From Saccharophagus degradans 2-40 (GTDB taxonomy: Bacteria > Pseudomonadota > Gammaproteobacteria > Pseudomonadales > Cellvibrionaceae), in the NCBI RefSeq assembly GCF_000013665.1, contig NC_007912.1, positions 2,156,501-2,220,500 on the forward strand: a stretch of DNA of 64,000 nt, read 5' to 3'. How positions within the stretch are numbered: position 1 is the first letter of the stretch; each line of letters opens with the position of its first letter. Below the pieces are notes generated by a model. The model saw only the letters and a program-made list of their open reading frames with translations. It was not told where the DNA came from and searched no databases. This document shows positions 55,053 to 64,000 of this stretch, one piece after another. A program made the position numbers and the translations under genes.

Positions 55053-57721
55053 GCAAAAGTCAGCCTAAAACAATTTACCTAAAAGATTATAGTGCTCCAG
55101 ATTACTTTATCGAAAAAACTGAACTCGAATTCGACTTATTCGAAGCAGATACGCTGGTTCGCTCTAAATTAACCATTGCCAGAAATACTGCAAAGCCCGC
55201 TGCGCCGTTGGTGCTGAATGGCCAAAATGTGGAATTGGTGAGCGTTGCGATAAACGGCGAAGTATTAAGCGCGAGTGATTATACGGTTGACGATGTTTCG
55301 CTAACCATTAGCAACCTGCCAGATACGTTTATATTCGAATGTGTTACTAAAATACAGCCGCAAGATAACACGTCGTTAGAAGGGCTATATAAATCTAGAA
55401 CTATGTTTTGCACCCAGTGCGAAGCCGAAGGCTTTAGAAAAATAACCTATTACTTAGACCGCCCCGATGTAATGAGCGTATTCACTACCAAAGTAATAGC
55501 AGATAAACAAAAGTTCCCAGTGTTACTTTCAAACGGTAACGAAGTAGGGGCTGGTGAATTGGACGGTGGTAGGCATTGGGTAGAGTGGAATGACCCATTT
55601 AAAAAGCCTGCTTATTTGTTCGCCCTCGTTGCAGGCGATTTAATCAATGTAGATTCGCATTTTACTACTCAGTCTGGGCGAGAAATTTTGTTGCGAATTT
55701 TTATCGAACCCAAAGATAAAAATAAATGTGACTACGCCATGCAGGCCCTTAAAAATGCAATGCGCTGGGATGAAGATGTATATGGCCGCGAATACGATCT
55801 AGATATTTTTATGATAGTGGCCGTAGACGACTTCAATATGGGCGCAATGGAAAATAAAGGCCTGAATATTTTCAATACGTCGTGCGTATTAGCTAGCCCA
55901 GAAACCACCACGGATGCAGGCTATCAGCGTGTTGAAGGCGTGGTGGCTCACGAATATTTTCACAACTGGTCCGGCAACCGCGTAACCTGTCGCGATTGGT
56001 TTCAGCTAAGCTTAAAAGAAGGTTTTACTGTATTTAGAGACGAAGAGTTTAGCGCAGATATGGGCTCGCCTACGGTAAAACGTGTAGAAGATGTTTCCAT
56101 GTTGCGCAGCATGCAGTTTGCTGAAGATGCAGGGCCAATGGCTCACCCCGTTCAGCCATCGTCATTTATAGAGATTTCTAACTTTTATACGCTTACCGTA
56201 TACGAAAAAGGTGCTGAAGTTGTACGTATGATTCGCACCTTAATTGGTGCGGAGCAATTTCGCAAAGGCTCAGATCTATACTTTGAAAGGCACGACGGCC
56301 AAGCGGTAACCATTGAAGACTTTGTAGCGGCAATGGCAGATGCATCTGGCCGTGACTTTAGCTTGTTTATGAATTGGTACAAGCAGGCCGGTACACCAAA
56401 ACTAAGTGCTAAAGGTGATTACAACGCTGCCAATAAAACGTTTTCGTTAACGTTAAGTCAATCTTGCCCACCAACCCCAGAAAGCCAAACCAAACAGCCA
56501 TTTCATATTCCTGTTGCTGTGGCATTGTTGGGCAAAGAGGGTGCGCTTAAGCTGTCGTTACAAGGTGATGTGCAAGCTTCCATAAGTGCAGACCAACAAG
56601 AAGCCGTGCTAGAACTTACAAGTAGTTCGCAAACATTTGTTTTCGAAAATGTTGATGAGCCGCCCGTACCTTCACTGTTGCGCGGCTTTTCGGCGCCGGT
56701 GAAACTTGCCTACAATTATAGCCGTGAAGAATTAGGCAGAATCATTACCTTAGAAACAGACGGCTTCTGCCGCTGGGATGCAAGCCAACAATATGCGTTA
56801 CTAGTGATTGCCGATGTGATGGCAGCACTGGTTAATGAGCCTGCGCCAGCAGTGGATGAAAGTTTAATAGAAGCGTATCGCACAGTGCTTACCAACGATG
56901 CGCTCGACCCCGCAATGATTGCATTAATGCTTAGTTTGCCGTCGGAAGATTATATTGGTGATCAGCAAGCAATTGTCGATGTGGATACCATTCACCATGC
57001 GCGCAATCGCGTAGTGCGAAAAATTGCACTTAGTTTGCACGCAGAGTTTTTAGCTTGTTACAACAAGATTCACCAGGAGCTTAGTGCTGCTCCATACAGC
57101 CCCGACGCAACAAGTATTGCTAAGCGCAGTCTTAAAAATAAAGCGTTGGCCTACTTGGTTGAGACTGGTAAGCCCGAAGCTATCGAGTTGTGTAAAGCGC
57201 AGTTTGAACAATCGGATAACATGACCGATACCATGGCAGCATTAACGGCCCTTGTGCATTCGCCCAAGGCAGCAATTGCAGACCTGAAAGCGGCCTGTTT
57301 AGCACAAGCCTATGGCAAGTGGAAAGAAGAGAGCTTGGCAGTAAACCAATGGTTTGCCGTGCAAGCAACAAGCCCTGTGCCTGGCGCGTTGGCGGTAGTT
57401 GAAAGCCTTATGCAGCACGAGGCATTTGATATTCGCAATCCCAATAAATTGCGCGCGGTTATCGGTGGTTTTGCTATGCGTAATTCTATTAACTTTCACG
57501 ATCGCAGTGGCAGTGGTTACGCTTTCTTGGCGGATCAAATCATTAAATTAGATTCGCAAAACCCGCAGGTGGCTTCGCGCTTGTTAACACCGCTTACCCG
57601 CTGGAAAAAATACGACGAAAAACGGCAACAACTTATGCGTGATGCTTTACAGCGCATATTAGATAAGCCTGGTTTGTCTCCCGATGTATACGAGGTGGTA
57701 ACCAAAAGTATGGTCAAATAA
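55049..57721 (+). CDS. pepN: Aminopeptidase N (M1 family)
   Basis: An 890-residue zinc aminopeptidase of the gammaproteobacterial PepN type, acting in the cytoplasm on small peptides. It contains the exopeptidase motif GAMENKGLN, the zinc motif HEYFH at residues 301-305 and the third ligand E324 in the SLKEG segment. The N-terminal beta domain, catalytic domain, small beta domain and long helical C-terminal domain are all present, so it is full length. It is coupled to the upstream yeaC homologue. Confidence 0.96.
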   Translation: MSKSQPKTIYLKDYSAPDYFIEKTELEFDLFEADTLVRSKLTIARNTAKPAAPLVLNGQNVELVSVAINGEVLSASDYTVDDVSLTISNLPDTFIFECVTKIQPQDNTSLEGLYKSRTMFCTQCEAEGFRKITYYLDRPDVMSVFTTKVIADKQKFPVLLSNGNEVGAGELDGGRHWVEWNDPFKKPAYLFALVAGDLINVDSHFTTQSGREILLRIFIEPKDKNKCDYAMQALKNAMRWDEDVYGREYDLDIFMIVAVDDFNMGAMENKGLNIFNTSCVLASPETTTDAGYQRVEGVVAHEYFHNWSGNRVTCRDWFQLSLKEGFTVFRDEEFSADMGSPTVKRVEDVSMLRSMQFAEDAGPMAHPVQPSSFIEISNFYTLTVYEKGAEVVRMIRTLIGAEQFRKGSDLYFERHDGQAVTIEDFVAAMADASGRDFSLFMNWYKQAGTPKLSAKGDYNAANKTFSLTLSQSCPPTPESQTKQPFHIPVAVALLGKEGALKLSLQGDVQASISADQQEAVLELTSSSQTFVFENVDEPPVPSLLRGFSAPVKLAYNYSREELGRIITLETDGFCRWDASQQYALLVIADVMAALVNEPAPAVDESLIEAYRTVLTNDALDPAMIALMLSLPSEDYIGDQQAIVDVDTIHHARNRVVRKIALSLHAEFLACYNKIHQELSAAPYSPDATSIAKRSLKNKALAYLVETGKPEAIELCKAQFEQSDNMTDTMAALTALVHSPKAAIADLKAACLAQAYGKWKEESLAVNQWFAVQATSPVPGALAVVESLMQHEAFDIRNPNKLRAVIGGFAMRNSINFHDRSGSGYAFLADQIIKLDSQNPQVASRLLTPLTRWKKYDEKRQQLMRDALQRILDKPGLSPDVYEVVTKSMVK

Positions 57722-57979
57722 TAACAATACGCAGCTATCCAAGTTTCTAGGTAGGGTTTCTAGGTCGGCTTGGGTAGCGCTGCAATATTCACTAAAAAAT
57801 ACGCTTCCATGATTGTTGCACATTTGGGGTGGGGACGAGGCCGTTGGCTATAGTTAGAATTACAGGCTTCATTCATTGGTTTTGTCTAGGGAACCTCTGA
57901 ATAACCTCAACCGCTTTTTGGCTTTCAGGGTATTTTTGTCCTCTAGGTATTTTATTGATCTCGATATTCCGAGGGAATA

Positions 57980-58540
57980 ATGGCATTAAAAAATAGTGCA
58001 TCGTCTTACGGATACATTGCTGTTGGCCTACATTGGTTGGTAGCTGCCGGTGTGTTGGGTTTATTTGGCTTGGGTATTTGGATGGTAGACCTCACTTATT
58101 ACGACAGCTGGTACAAAACCGCACCAGATCTACATCGCAGTATTGGGGTAATTGTTGTTACGTTAATGGTATTGCGCTTAGTGTGGCGACTCGCTAACCC
58201 GCCTCCTAGACCCTTGGCTAGCCATAGCTTTTGGGAGCGCCGAATAGCACACTTGGCCCATGCACTTTTGTACGCACTTGTTATATCTATGTTTTTTAGT
58301 GGTTATTTTATTACAACGGCAAAGGGGCAGGCGCTTTATGTTTTTGAGGTGTTTTCTTTGCCGGCAATAATTACAGATGTAGAAGGCTTGGAAGATGTAG
58401 CAGGCGTAATACACGAATGGGTGGCTTATACCATTATTGCTATTGTGTGCTTACATGTGGCGGGTGCGTTAAAACATCATTTTGTTGATCGCGATAGCAC
58501 GCTGCGACGAATGTTAGGCATGACCCCCAAAAAAGTTTGA
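57980..58540 (+). CDS. Cytochrome b561
   Basis: A 186-residue, four-helix di-heme membrane protein. Heme-ligand histidines are recognisable in LHWLVAAG (helix 1), APDLHRSIGVI, the helix-3 segment AHLAHALLYAL and the last helix AIVCLHVAGALKHHF. Such proteins pass electrons from quinol in the inner membrane. The YceI gene follows 90 bp later, and the b561-YceI pairing is common in proteobacteria, suggesting a shared isoprenoid/quinone-related role. Confidence 0.92.
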   Translation: MALKNSASSYGYIAVGLHWLVAAGVLGLFGLGIWMVDLTYYDSWYKTAPDLHRSIGVIVVTLMVLRLVWRLANPPPRPLASHSFWERRIAHLAHALLYALVISMFFSGYFITTAKGQALYVFEVFSLPAIITDVEGLEDVAGVIHEWVAYTIIAIVCLHVAGALKHHFVDRDSTLRRMLGMTPKKV

Positions 58541-58630
58541 TTTGCTGTAGTTGATTATTGAAAAGTATTAGCAAATTTTTAGTAAATTCATCTAAGTTAA
58601 AAATCGGTATACCCAAACGAGGAGAGTAAT

Positions 58631-59242
58631 ATGACATTACGTAAGCAAGTTAAGAAGTGGGTTGCAGGGCTAGCGGTGGTTTCAATGGCAACTGCGTCAT
58701 CTTCATTGGTTCAGGCTGCGCCAGAAACCTACACTATCGATACTAAAGGTGCGCACGCATTTGTTCAGTTTAGAGTTAAGCACTTAGGTTATAGCTGGTT
58801 GTATGGTCGCTTTAATGACTTTTCTGGTGATTTTGTTTACGACGCAGAAAACCCTGCGGCGAATAAAGTGAATGTTGTGTTGAACATGGCCAGTGTCGAT
58901 TCAGCACATGCCGAGCGCGACAAGCATATTCGCTCTGGTGATTTTTTCGAGGTAGACAAGTACAAGCAGGCGACATTTGCGAGTACCTCATACAAGAAAA
59001 TCGATGACAGCAAAGGCATGCTTACCGGCGATTTAACCTTATTTGGCAAAACTAAATCTATTAGCTTTGAAGTAGAGCATGTAGGTGGTGGTGCAGACCC
59101 ATGGGGTGGTTATCGTCAAGGTTTTGAAGGTAAGGTAGTTATCAACCCAGCCGACTGGGGTAAAGATTTCAGCAAAAAACTTGGCCCCGCGCTGACTGAA
59201 GTTGAGTTAACCCTTTCTGTTGAAGGTATTCGTCAGAAATAA
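58631..59242 (+). CDS. YceI-family periplasmic lipid-binding protein
   Basis: A 203-residue protein with a signal peptide (residues 1-29, ending VQA) and a lipocalin-like YceI barrel: YTIDTKGAHAFVQFRVKHLG, RDKHIRSGDFFEVDKYKQATF, and LTGDLTLFGKTKSISFEV. YceI proteins bind polyisoprenoid molecules such as ubiquinone-8. The start has a strong GAGGAGAG ribosome binding site. It follows the cytochrome b561 gene and ends in a weak terminator. Confidence 0.93.
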   Translation: MTLRKQVKKWVAGLAVVSMATASSSLVQAAPETYTIDTKGAHAFVQFRVKHLGYSWLYGRFNDFSGDFVYDAENPAANKVNVVLNMASVDSAHAERDKHIRSGDFFEVDKYKQATFASTSYKKIDDSKGMLTGDLTLFGKTKSISFEVEHVGGGADPWGGYRQGFEGKVVINPADWGKDFSKKLGPALTEVELTLSVEGIRQK

Positions 59243-59612
59243 TCGAATACCTACCTTAGATTGGTCAATTTAAAAGCTTCTGTAGCTTAAATGGTGCAGG
59301 GGCTTTTTTGTGGCTGATAACGCCTAGACTGCGGTGTATATGCCGTATCTTAAAAATTTTGTTAACATTTCAATCTGTAGCAGCTATTTATCACTATTCC
59401 TCCATTTGGCGCGCATTTCTTTCGTTTTCGTCACAGCCTCGAATTTAAATAACGCGTACACTACGCAAAAATCGCCTCATGTATGGCTTGCTGGCGCAAG
59501 GAGCTTACGGTGATGTTAGGTGATATTAAGTATAAAACGACATTATTCTTACGCTACAGGGTTTTGCGTAATTGGTTAACCAATTTTTGAGGTTTGGGAC
59601 AAATATATAGCC
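59243..59612. other. 370-bp intergenic region
   Basis: Apart from the YceI terminator at its left end, it is AT-rich with no convincing frame or hairpin. It should contain the promoter of the following membrane-protein gene. Confidence 0.45.
59272..59309 (+). terminator. Imperfect terminator after YceI
   Basis: AAAAGC-TT-CTG pairs with CAG-GG-GCTTTT around a loop of about 14 nt, followed by six T. The stem has internal mismatches, so efficiency is uncertain. Confidence 0.5.
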
Positions 59613-62234
59613 ATGTCAGACATTAAATATGACATCTTTTTAGCAGGTTCTGTTTTACCTTCCGTGTCGAAAGAGGAGTGTATAGAAGAGCTTGCTCGTT
59701 TGCTAAAGCGTCCGCAGACGCAGGCGGCTTTGTTGTTGCAGGGTAAACCTACGGCATTAAAACGTGGGGTACCTCCAAAACAAGCTGTGGCTTACAAGCA
59801 GCTTTTAGAAAGCAAGGGCGTTGAGGTTACGCTTAAACCCCATTCAACTGCCGCCGAGAAAAGTGATGCTGGTAGTCAAAGTAGTGCCACAGCTAGCCCT
59901 AGCGCTGTGAAAGAAAGTAGTGTTTCGGTGCCTGCAAGTACGTCAGAGCAAACCCTAAACCAAGGCATAGCCGAATTAATTGAAAATATTCGTGGTGTTA
60001 CACTGCAGCCCAAATTAAGTTTTGCCAGCCGTAGTAAAATGGTTTTCGCAGGCTTTATTGCGGGGTGTGTCTTATTCTTATTGGCTTGTTTTACGGTTTC
60101 GGCCGTTCTTGGTGCTGGCTGGGGGCTGTGGTTACTGATAAGCGGCCTAATTTCTAGCGGCTTGGGAACAACACTTACGGGGTTACTCGTACTTCTAATC
60201 GCATCTATTTATTTGTTTTCTGTAACGCGTTTTGTTTTTGCTGCGCGCCATATTGCCCGAGCACAACGCAGCGAAGATTTATTAAGCGAAAGTGCAAACA
60301 ACCCAATCGTTTCTTACAATTTAATTCTGCTAACCAAGCATCTTATAAATGAGCTTAATCTAGATGTGACCCCCGCCATTCGCTTTTCTGCCCAGGTCGA
60401 AAACATAGCAGGCAATACTTGCCTTATGCCAGATAAGCGTGGCCCAAATATTGTGGTGGGGTTAACCTCAGTACTTGCCGTCACACAAGCGGAGCTTGTG
60501 GCATCGCTTGCTGCTGTTGTGGCGCAGTTGCGCCATAGGGTGTTACTGCAAGTTGGCAGCTCCATTGCTGGTCTCTTACAAGTTTGTCATGTTTTATTAA
60601 CCCAAAACGATGTGTGGAGCCATTTTTATCAGCTACACGCGCGGGTTAACCTTACTGCGGATCATGAGCCGCCAGAAATTAAAGCTGGTAAAATTCAAAA
60701 AATATGCCTGTTATTGCTAGAGTTTCAAGCAAAGGTGTATTTACCCTTAGCTTGGGTATTGCGCAATTTGGCGGCGAGTTTTGAGAATGCATGGGTGCAC
60801 TTTAAAGACTCGGTAGTGGTTGAGTTGCTGGGTACCGAAGGTTTTGAGACTTACTTACAAAAGCTTTATCACTGCGATAGGTTGCTTTGCGAACAGCGAG
60901 TTACGACCTTAGAAAATATCAAAAAGCCAACCCCTGAACTAGTTGACAATGTGCCGTTGGTTGTTGCTGCACAAGTGCAGGTACACATTGGCAGCGAAGC
61001 GAAAAAAAGCGCTAACGACAAGCAAGAGCAGGATGCTTTTTTTGCCAGTGTAGTGGGTATGCACCCCATGCTAATTAAAAATGGCCCAACTTGTTTCGAG
61101 CGAATTTCAAAAGTGCAGCAAGACATTTCGCCCACTTTAACGCCGCTAGACGCGCCGGCCCACGCGGTGGTAGAGCAGGTACACACTTTGGGACAGAAGG
61201 TTACTGGGCGTATGTACGCAGAGTACGGCATAAGCCCTGGTAGCTATACTCCGCTTTCATCGCAGAACTATTTGAAAATGCAGGGTGTTGCCGGTGCGCG
61301 CGCTAAAGTGCTCGATCAGTATTTTAACGGTTGGTTCAATGTAGACACCTTTTGGCGATTTGGACCGCTACACAGTAAAGATGAGGGTGGGGTTAATACT
61401 CAGCTTGCAGATATTAACCGTTTGGTGAGGGTGTTGCGGCATTCATCGCCAGATTACCAAGCAACGCGTCGGTCTTTACCAGATTTACGCCAACGGTATT
61501 TTAAGCATCGATTAGCCCTAGAAGTGCACAAAGGCGGGTATAGAAATGATGCTTCACTATTAGATGAATTGGGTATAGTGCCCTCGCAAGTAGCTGAGCT
61601 TGGTGAGCGTTTAAAGCATCATAAAAAAAATGTTGATGAAGCCGAAGCAGCGTTACAAAAGCTTATTGGTTTTATGGGCGGCAAAATATCTTTAGTGGCT
61701 GGGTTGGTTAAAGAGAATCAATTGGCAAAACAAATACGTTCTACTGTTTCTACCTTAGCGAAGTTACAGGTTGTTGCCCAAGCCCATAAAGAAATGTGGC
61801 CCCAGTGTGTATTGCTTAGCCAGCTGAGTGAGCGCATGGTAAATGCGAAAGAGCCTGCCCATGAGGCAAGAATAAAACGCTTACGAAAGCTGCTAGAAGA
61901 CAATCTACACGAATTAAATAATTCTCTAACGCGTTTCAATTGGTTGTTTGGTGACGATTACGAAAATTTAAAACAGCGTTTAATGGCAGAGAACGGCCGA
62001 CGGCCGCCAAGCTTGCGCGGCGAAGCCTACGAAAGCCCAGAAAAGTGGATGACGCCGATTAACAACATTGCAGCTAAAGCCCCTAAAGATGCGCAATTAT
62101 TACAAGAGTTTTGCGACTTTTGGCACAGCCTTTGTGCAGTTAACTACGAACTTAATATGCGTTTAGCGGTAAACCTTAAAAAAGTAGAGGTTGCCCATAA
62201 GGTGCCGCAAATAAAAATAGCGTCTACAGATTAA
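59613..62234 (+). CDS. Large membrane protein with degenerate M48 peptidase-like domain
   Basis: An 873-residue protein. Residues 1-75 are a small alpha/beta domain (YDIFLAGSVLPSVSKEEC, RGVPPKQAVAYKQLLESKGV) that I have seen at the N-terminus of other gammaproteobacterial membrane proteins. After a Ser/Ala linker come two membrane segments (about 145-212). The part near 282-312, VGLTSVLAVTQAELVASLAA followed by VVAQLRHR, lines up with the M48 pattern in which this site reads LAHELGH-x-RHRD, but the HExxH is lost. The C-terminal ~450 residues are helical. A catalytically dead M48 homologue is the best reading; function is unknown. Confidence 0.75.
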   Translation: MSDIKYDIFLAGSVLPSVSKEECIEELARLLKRPQTQAALLLQGKPTALKRGVPPKQAVAYKQLLESKGVEVTLKPHSTAAEKSDAGSQSSATASPSAVKESSVSVPASTSEQTLNQGIAELIENIRGVTLQPKLSFASRSKMVFAGFIAGCVLFLLACFTVSAVLGAGWGLWLLISGLISSGLGTTLTGLLVLLIASIYLFSVTRFVFAARHIARAQRSEDLLSESANNPIVSYNLILLTKHLINELNLDVTPAIRFSAQVENIAGNTCLMPDKRGPNIVVGLTSVLAVTQAELVASLAAVVAQLRHRVLLQVGSSIAGLLQVCHVLLTQNDVWSHFYQLHARVNLTADHEPPEIKAGKIQKICLLLLEFQAKVYLPLAWVLRNLAASFENAWVHFKDSVVVELLGTEGFETYLQKLYHCDRLLCEQRVTTLENIKKPTPELVDNVPLVVAAQVQVHIGSEAKKSANDKQEQDAFFASVVGMHPMLIKNGPTCFERISKVQQDISPTLTPLDAPAHAVVEQVHTLGQKVTGRMYAEYGISPGSYTPLSSQNYLKMQGVAGARAKVLDQYFNGWFNVDTFWRFGPLHSKDEGGVNTQLADINRLVRVLRHSSPDYQATRRSLPDLRQRYFKHRLALEVHKGGYRNDASLLDELGIVPSQVAELGERLKHHKKNVDEAEAALQKLIGFMGGKISLVAGLVKENQLAKQIRSTVSTLAKLQVVAQAHKEMWPQCVLLSQLSERMVNAKEPAHEARIKRLRKLLEDNLHELNNSLTRFNWLFGDDYENLKQRLMAENGRRPPSLRGEAYESPEKWMTPINNIAAKAPKDAQLLQEFCDFWHSLCAVNYELNMRLAVNLKKVEVAHKVPQIKIASTD

Positions 62235-62265
62235 GCTTTATAACTATTTATGCTCTTGGCTGTTT

Positions 62266-63036
62266 TTATTCGGTTTGATCTATTGTTAAGCGCGTTATTA
62301 AGTGCTGTGTAAATAGGCCTATACCCAATGCGGCAATAACATGTTTTAGTGCATGGCCACTCATAAAACCAAGTAACCCGTGAATTTGTGGGTCGAAGTG
62401 TTCGAGTAGCTTGGCGACACCATAGCATGTAATTAACCACCAATAGCCTTTGGCGTGGTTAAACGGGTGTTTGTAAGTGAGCAGTATTAACGGAATAACT
62501 AACATAGGTAAAAACTGCACCAATGCGTAGGGGCGTAAATCGCCCTGTTGGTGCGTTTCGGTAGTGTACCAGTAGGCCACACTTGCGATACCACCCAAAA
62601 TAAGCGGTGCGAGTAACGCTTTGGCGGGCTTAACGGCAATGTATTCTGCTATTACTACGCAAAATAGCGCCATAAAGCCTATTGTCATGGGCAGTCTGTC
62701 CCACACTAGGGTTACGTTGTTGGGGTTAAGGTGATAATAGCCAGACCCTAAGCCAACAAAAAGAACGCCGGTATAAAATATATAAAGTGCTGCGCGCAAC
62801 TCTGCGGCAACGTTTAGCTTGTTGTGGGTGAGTTTGTGTAAGCCGTAGGCGCCTACCAGCAAAAAGGGGGCGTTACTTACGGTATTCCAAAAGTGAGGAA
62901 TACCGAAGTAAGTATGAGTATCTGAAAATAGGTGGTAATTTAAATCTTGAGCAATAGGTGGCGCAAACAGCGCGGCAACAATTGCCAAAATACAAATGCC
63001 ACCTATTAGTAATATACGGTAATCAAGCGTGCTCAT
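62266..63036 (-). CDS. Ceramidase-like CREST superfamily membrane protein
   Basis: A 256-residue protein with about seven membrane helices. The CREST metal-site residues are visible: Ser and His in VGLGSGYYHLNPN, Asp in LVWDRLPMTIGFM, and two His in SGHALKHVIAALG. Eukaryotic alkaline ceramidases of this superfamily cleave ceramide; in a bacterium the substrate could be another amide-linked lipid. It lies 31 bp after the BatD gene on the same strand and may be co-transcribed with it. Confidence 0.8.
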   Translation of the reverse strand: MSTLDYRILLIGGICILAIVAALFAPPIAQDLNYHLFSDTHTYFGIPHFWNTVSNAPFLLVGAYGLHKLTHNKLNVAAELRAALYIFYTGVLFVGLGSGYYHLNPNNVTLVWDRLPMTIGFMALFCVVIAEYIAVKPAKALLAPLILGGIASVAYWYTTETHQQGDLRPYALVQFLPMLVIPLILLTYKHPFNHAKGYWWLITCYGVAKLLEHFDPQIHGLLGFMSGHALKHVIAALGIGLFTQHLITRLTIDQTE

Positions 63037-63067
63037 CGTAAGTCCCTTTTATTTACAGCGGTTACCG

Positions 63068-64000
63068 CTAATTAGGGTAGAGGGGGGCGAGCCCATTACC
63101 GTTTGTTGATAATTGCGCTGCTTGGCTTTTTAGCCATTCATTTAGCGCATTAAGTAACACTTGGCCATTCCAATCGGTATTGGCTTCTTTTTTATAGAGT
63201 ATTTCATCTAGTAGTTTAAGTTGCCCTGTTAGATTTGGGTTATTGCAGCGTGCGGCTAGTTCGTCCAAAGTTTTTGGCGGGTTTTGTTTCCAGTGCTGTG
63301 CGGCCCAGAGTATTAGCTGTTGGCGTGTAAGCTGCGGGTTATTTTCTCTGCAATATTTTTTTAGCATAGAAAATGCCTGTGCGCCTCTCGTTAATTGGTG
63401 ATTGGCTGTTGGAGTGTGTGCTGCTGGTGCTGGTGCTGTTGCCTTACGCCACAATACAAAAAATATAATGCTTACAATTGTTGCCAGTATTGCCCAGGCT
63501 TGCCAAAGGCGCAGCCACACCAAAGTTGCCCCCGTTGGCGCGCTTTGATTGGGTGTTAATAGTTCTTGCGATGCGATGGCTTTGTTGCGCTCTTCTTTTT
63601 CGAGAGCTGCTGAGCTTGCAATGGTGACTTTTTGCTCAGGTATTTCCGCATATTTTAGTTTATCTTCGTTGGTGTCCCACCAAGGGATACGCACCGCGGG
63701 TATTACTTGCTCGCCAGCTTGGTTCATAACCAAAGCCATGCTTTCAATTCTTTGGGATGTTATTCCTAATGCGCCTTTGTTTTCTGACGTGTTGGGCGCT
63801 TCGGGGTAAATGCTTATGGCGCTAGAGTTAGCGTTTTGCACAATTTGCGGTAATTGTGCGGCCATTAACCCTTTGCTTTTAAGCGCTAAGGTACGCGTGA
63901 TGGGGTTGCCCGCAGTAAGATTCGAGGTGTTAGCGCTCCAGGTTTCGTCAAGTGTTAGTTCACTTGCTGGTAGCCAAGTTGCGCCAGCGGGAAAGCTTGC
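63068..64000 (-). CDS. BatD family protein (C-terminal part, 5' end outside window)
   Basis: The frame stays open to the right edge of the window, so the N-terminal part lies outside. About 310 residues are visible. The segment NPITRTLALKSKGLMAAQLP is the repeat signature of BatD (oxygen tolerance) proteins, and PAVRIPWWDTNEDKLKYAEIPEQ is its usual end. A membrane helix (LWQAWAILATIVSIIFFVLW) precedes a cytoplasmic C-terminal domain with HWKQNPPKTLDELAARC. BatD works with BatA/BatB von Willebrand proteins and a MoxR ATPase, presumably encoded to the right. Confidence 0.88.
   Translation of the reverse strand, partial: ASFPAGATWLPASELTLDETWSANTSNLTAGNPITRTLALKSKGLMAAQLPQIVQNANSSAISIYPEAPNTSENKGALGITSQRIESMALVMNQAGEQVIPAVRIPWWDTNEDKLKYAEIPEQKVTIASSAALEKEERNKAIASQELLTPNQSAPTGATLVWLRLWQAWAILATIVSIIFFVLWRKATAPAPAAHTPTANHQLTRGAQAFSMLKKYCRENNPQLTRQQLILWAAQHWKQNPPKTLDELAARCNNPNLTGQLKLLDEILYKKEANTDWNGQVLLNALNEWLKSQAAQLSTNGNGLAPLYPN

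Overview
The window is chromosomal DNA from a marine, polysaccharide-degrading gammaproteobacterium. Serine-rich linkers in a secreted chitinase, a pectate lyase carrying a CBM13 domain, and the housekeeping gene order all point to Cellvibrionaceae and most closely to Saccharophagus degradans or a near relative. This is recognition by eye, not a database match. No insertion sequence, phage, integrase or CRISPR array was seen.

Layout. Positions 1-18.9 kb are core genes: the 3' part of clpA facing infA, an M16 protease, the N-degron transferases bpt and aat, trxB, then ftsK-lolA-rarA-crcB-serS, cysG, two small proteins, and DUF2062 divergent from comEC. Positions 18.9-30 kb are the accessory, carbohydrate-centred part: a CBM13-PL3 pectate lyase, a GH18 chitinase with two serine linkers, a tubulin-tyrosine-ligase-like ATP-grasp protein, a minus-strand sugar cluster (Tat-exported TIM barrel, Gfo/Idh oxidoreductase, cytoplasmic TIM-barrel isomerase, MFS transporter) and a second MFS exporter. 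Several intergenic regions here hold unexplained inverted or direct repeats.

Positions 30-46 kb return to core functions: a SpoU methyltransferase, a CBS protein, cyclophilin-pdxJ, an SH3/coiled-coil envelope protein, YciI, a membrane protein, RNase AM, YciO, scpA-scpB-rluB, a diguanylate cyclase, flavodoxin-dgkA, a degenerate HD-GYP protein, a flavin reductase and a PAS histidine kinase. A tRNA-Val/tRNA-Asp operon with a strong promoter and terminator follows, then a free-standing 32-codon gene with an excellent ribosome binding site and its own hairpin.

Positions 47-64 kb hold an overlapping set (coiled-coil/Cys-His protein, PLP deaminase-like enzyme, double cNMP-domain rhodanese), then DUF1853 divergent from nadK, PPP phosphatase, rhomboid, YeaC-pepN, cytochrome b561, YceI, a large membrane protein that looks like an M48 peptidase with its zinc motif erased, a ceramidase-like CREST membrane protein and the C-terminal part of BatD, cut by the window edge.

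The most unusual items are the 32-residue peptide gene, the M48 pseudopeptidase, the three 11-bp-phased GTTACA motifs before the pectate lyase, a LacI-type palindrome between the chitinase and the ATP-grasp gene, and the compound inverted repeats around the sugar cluster.
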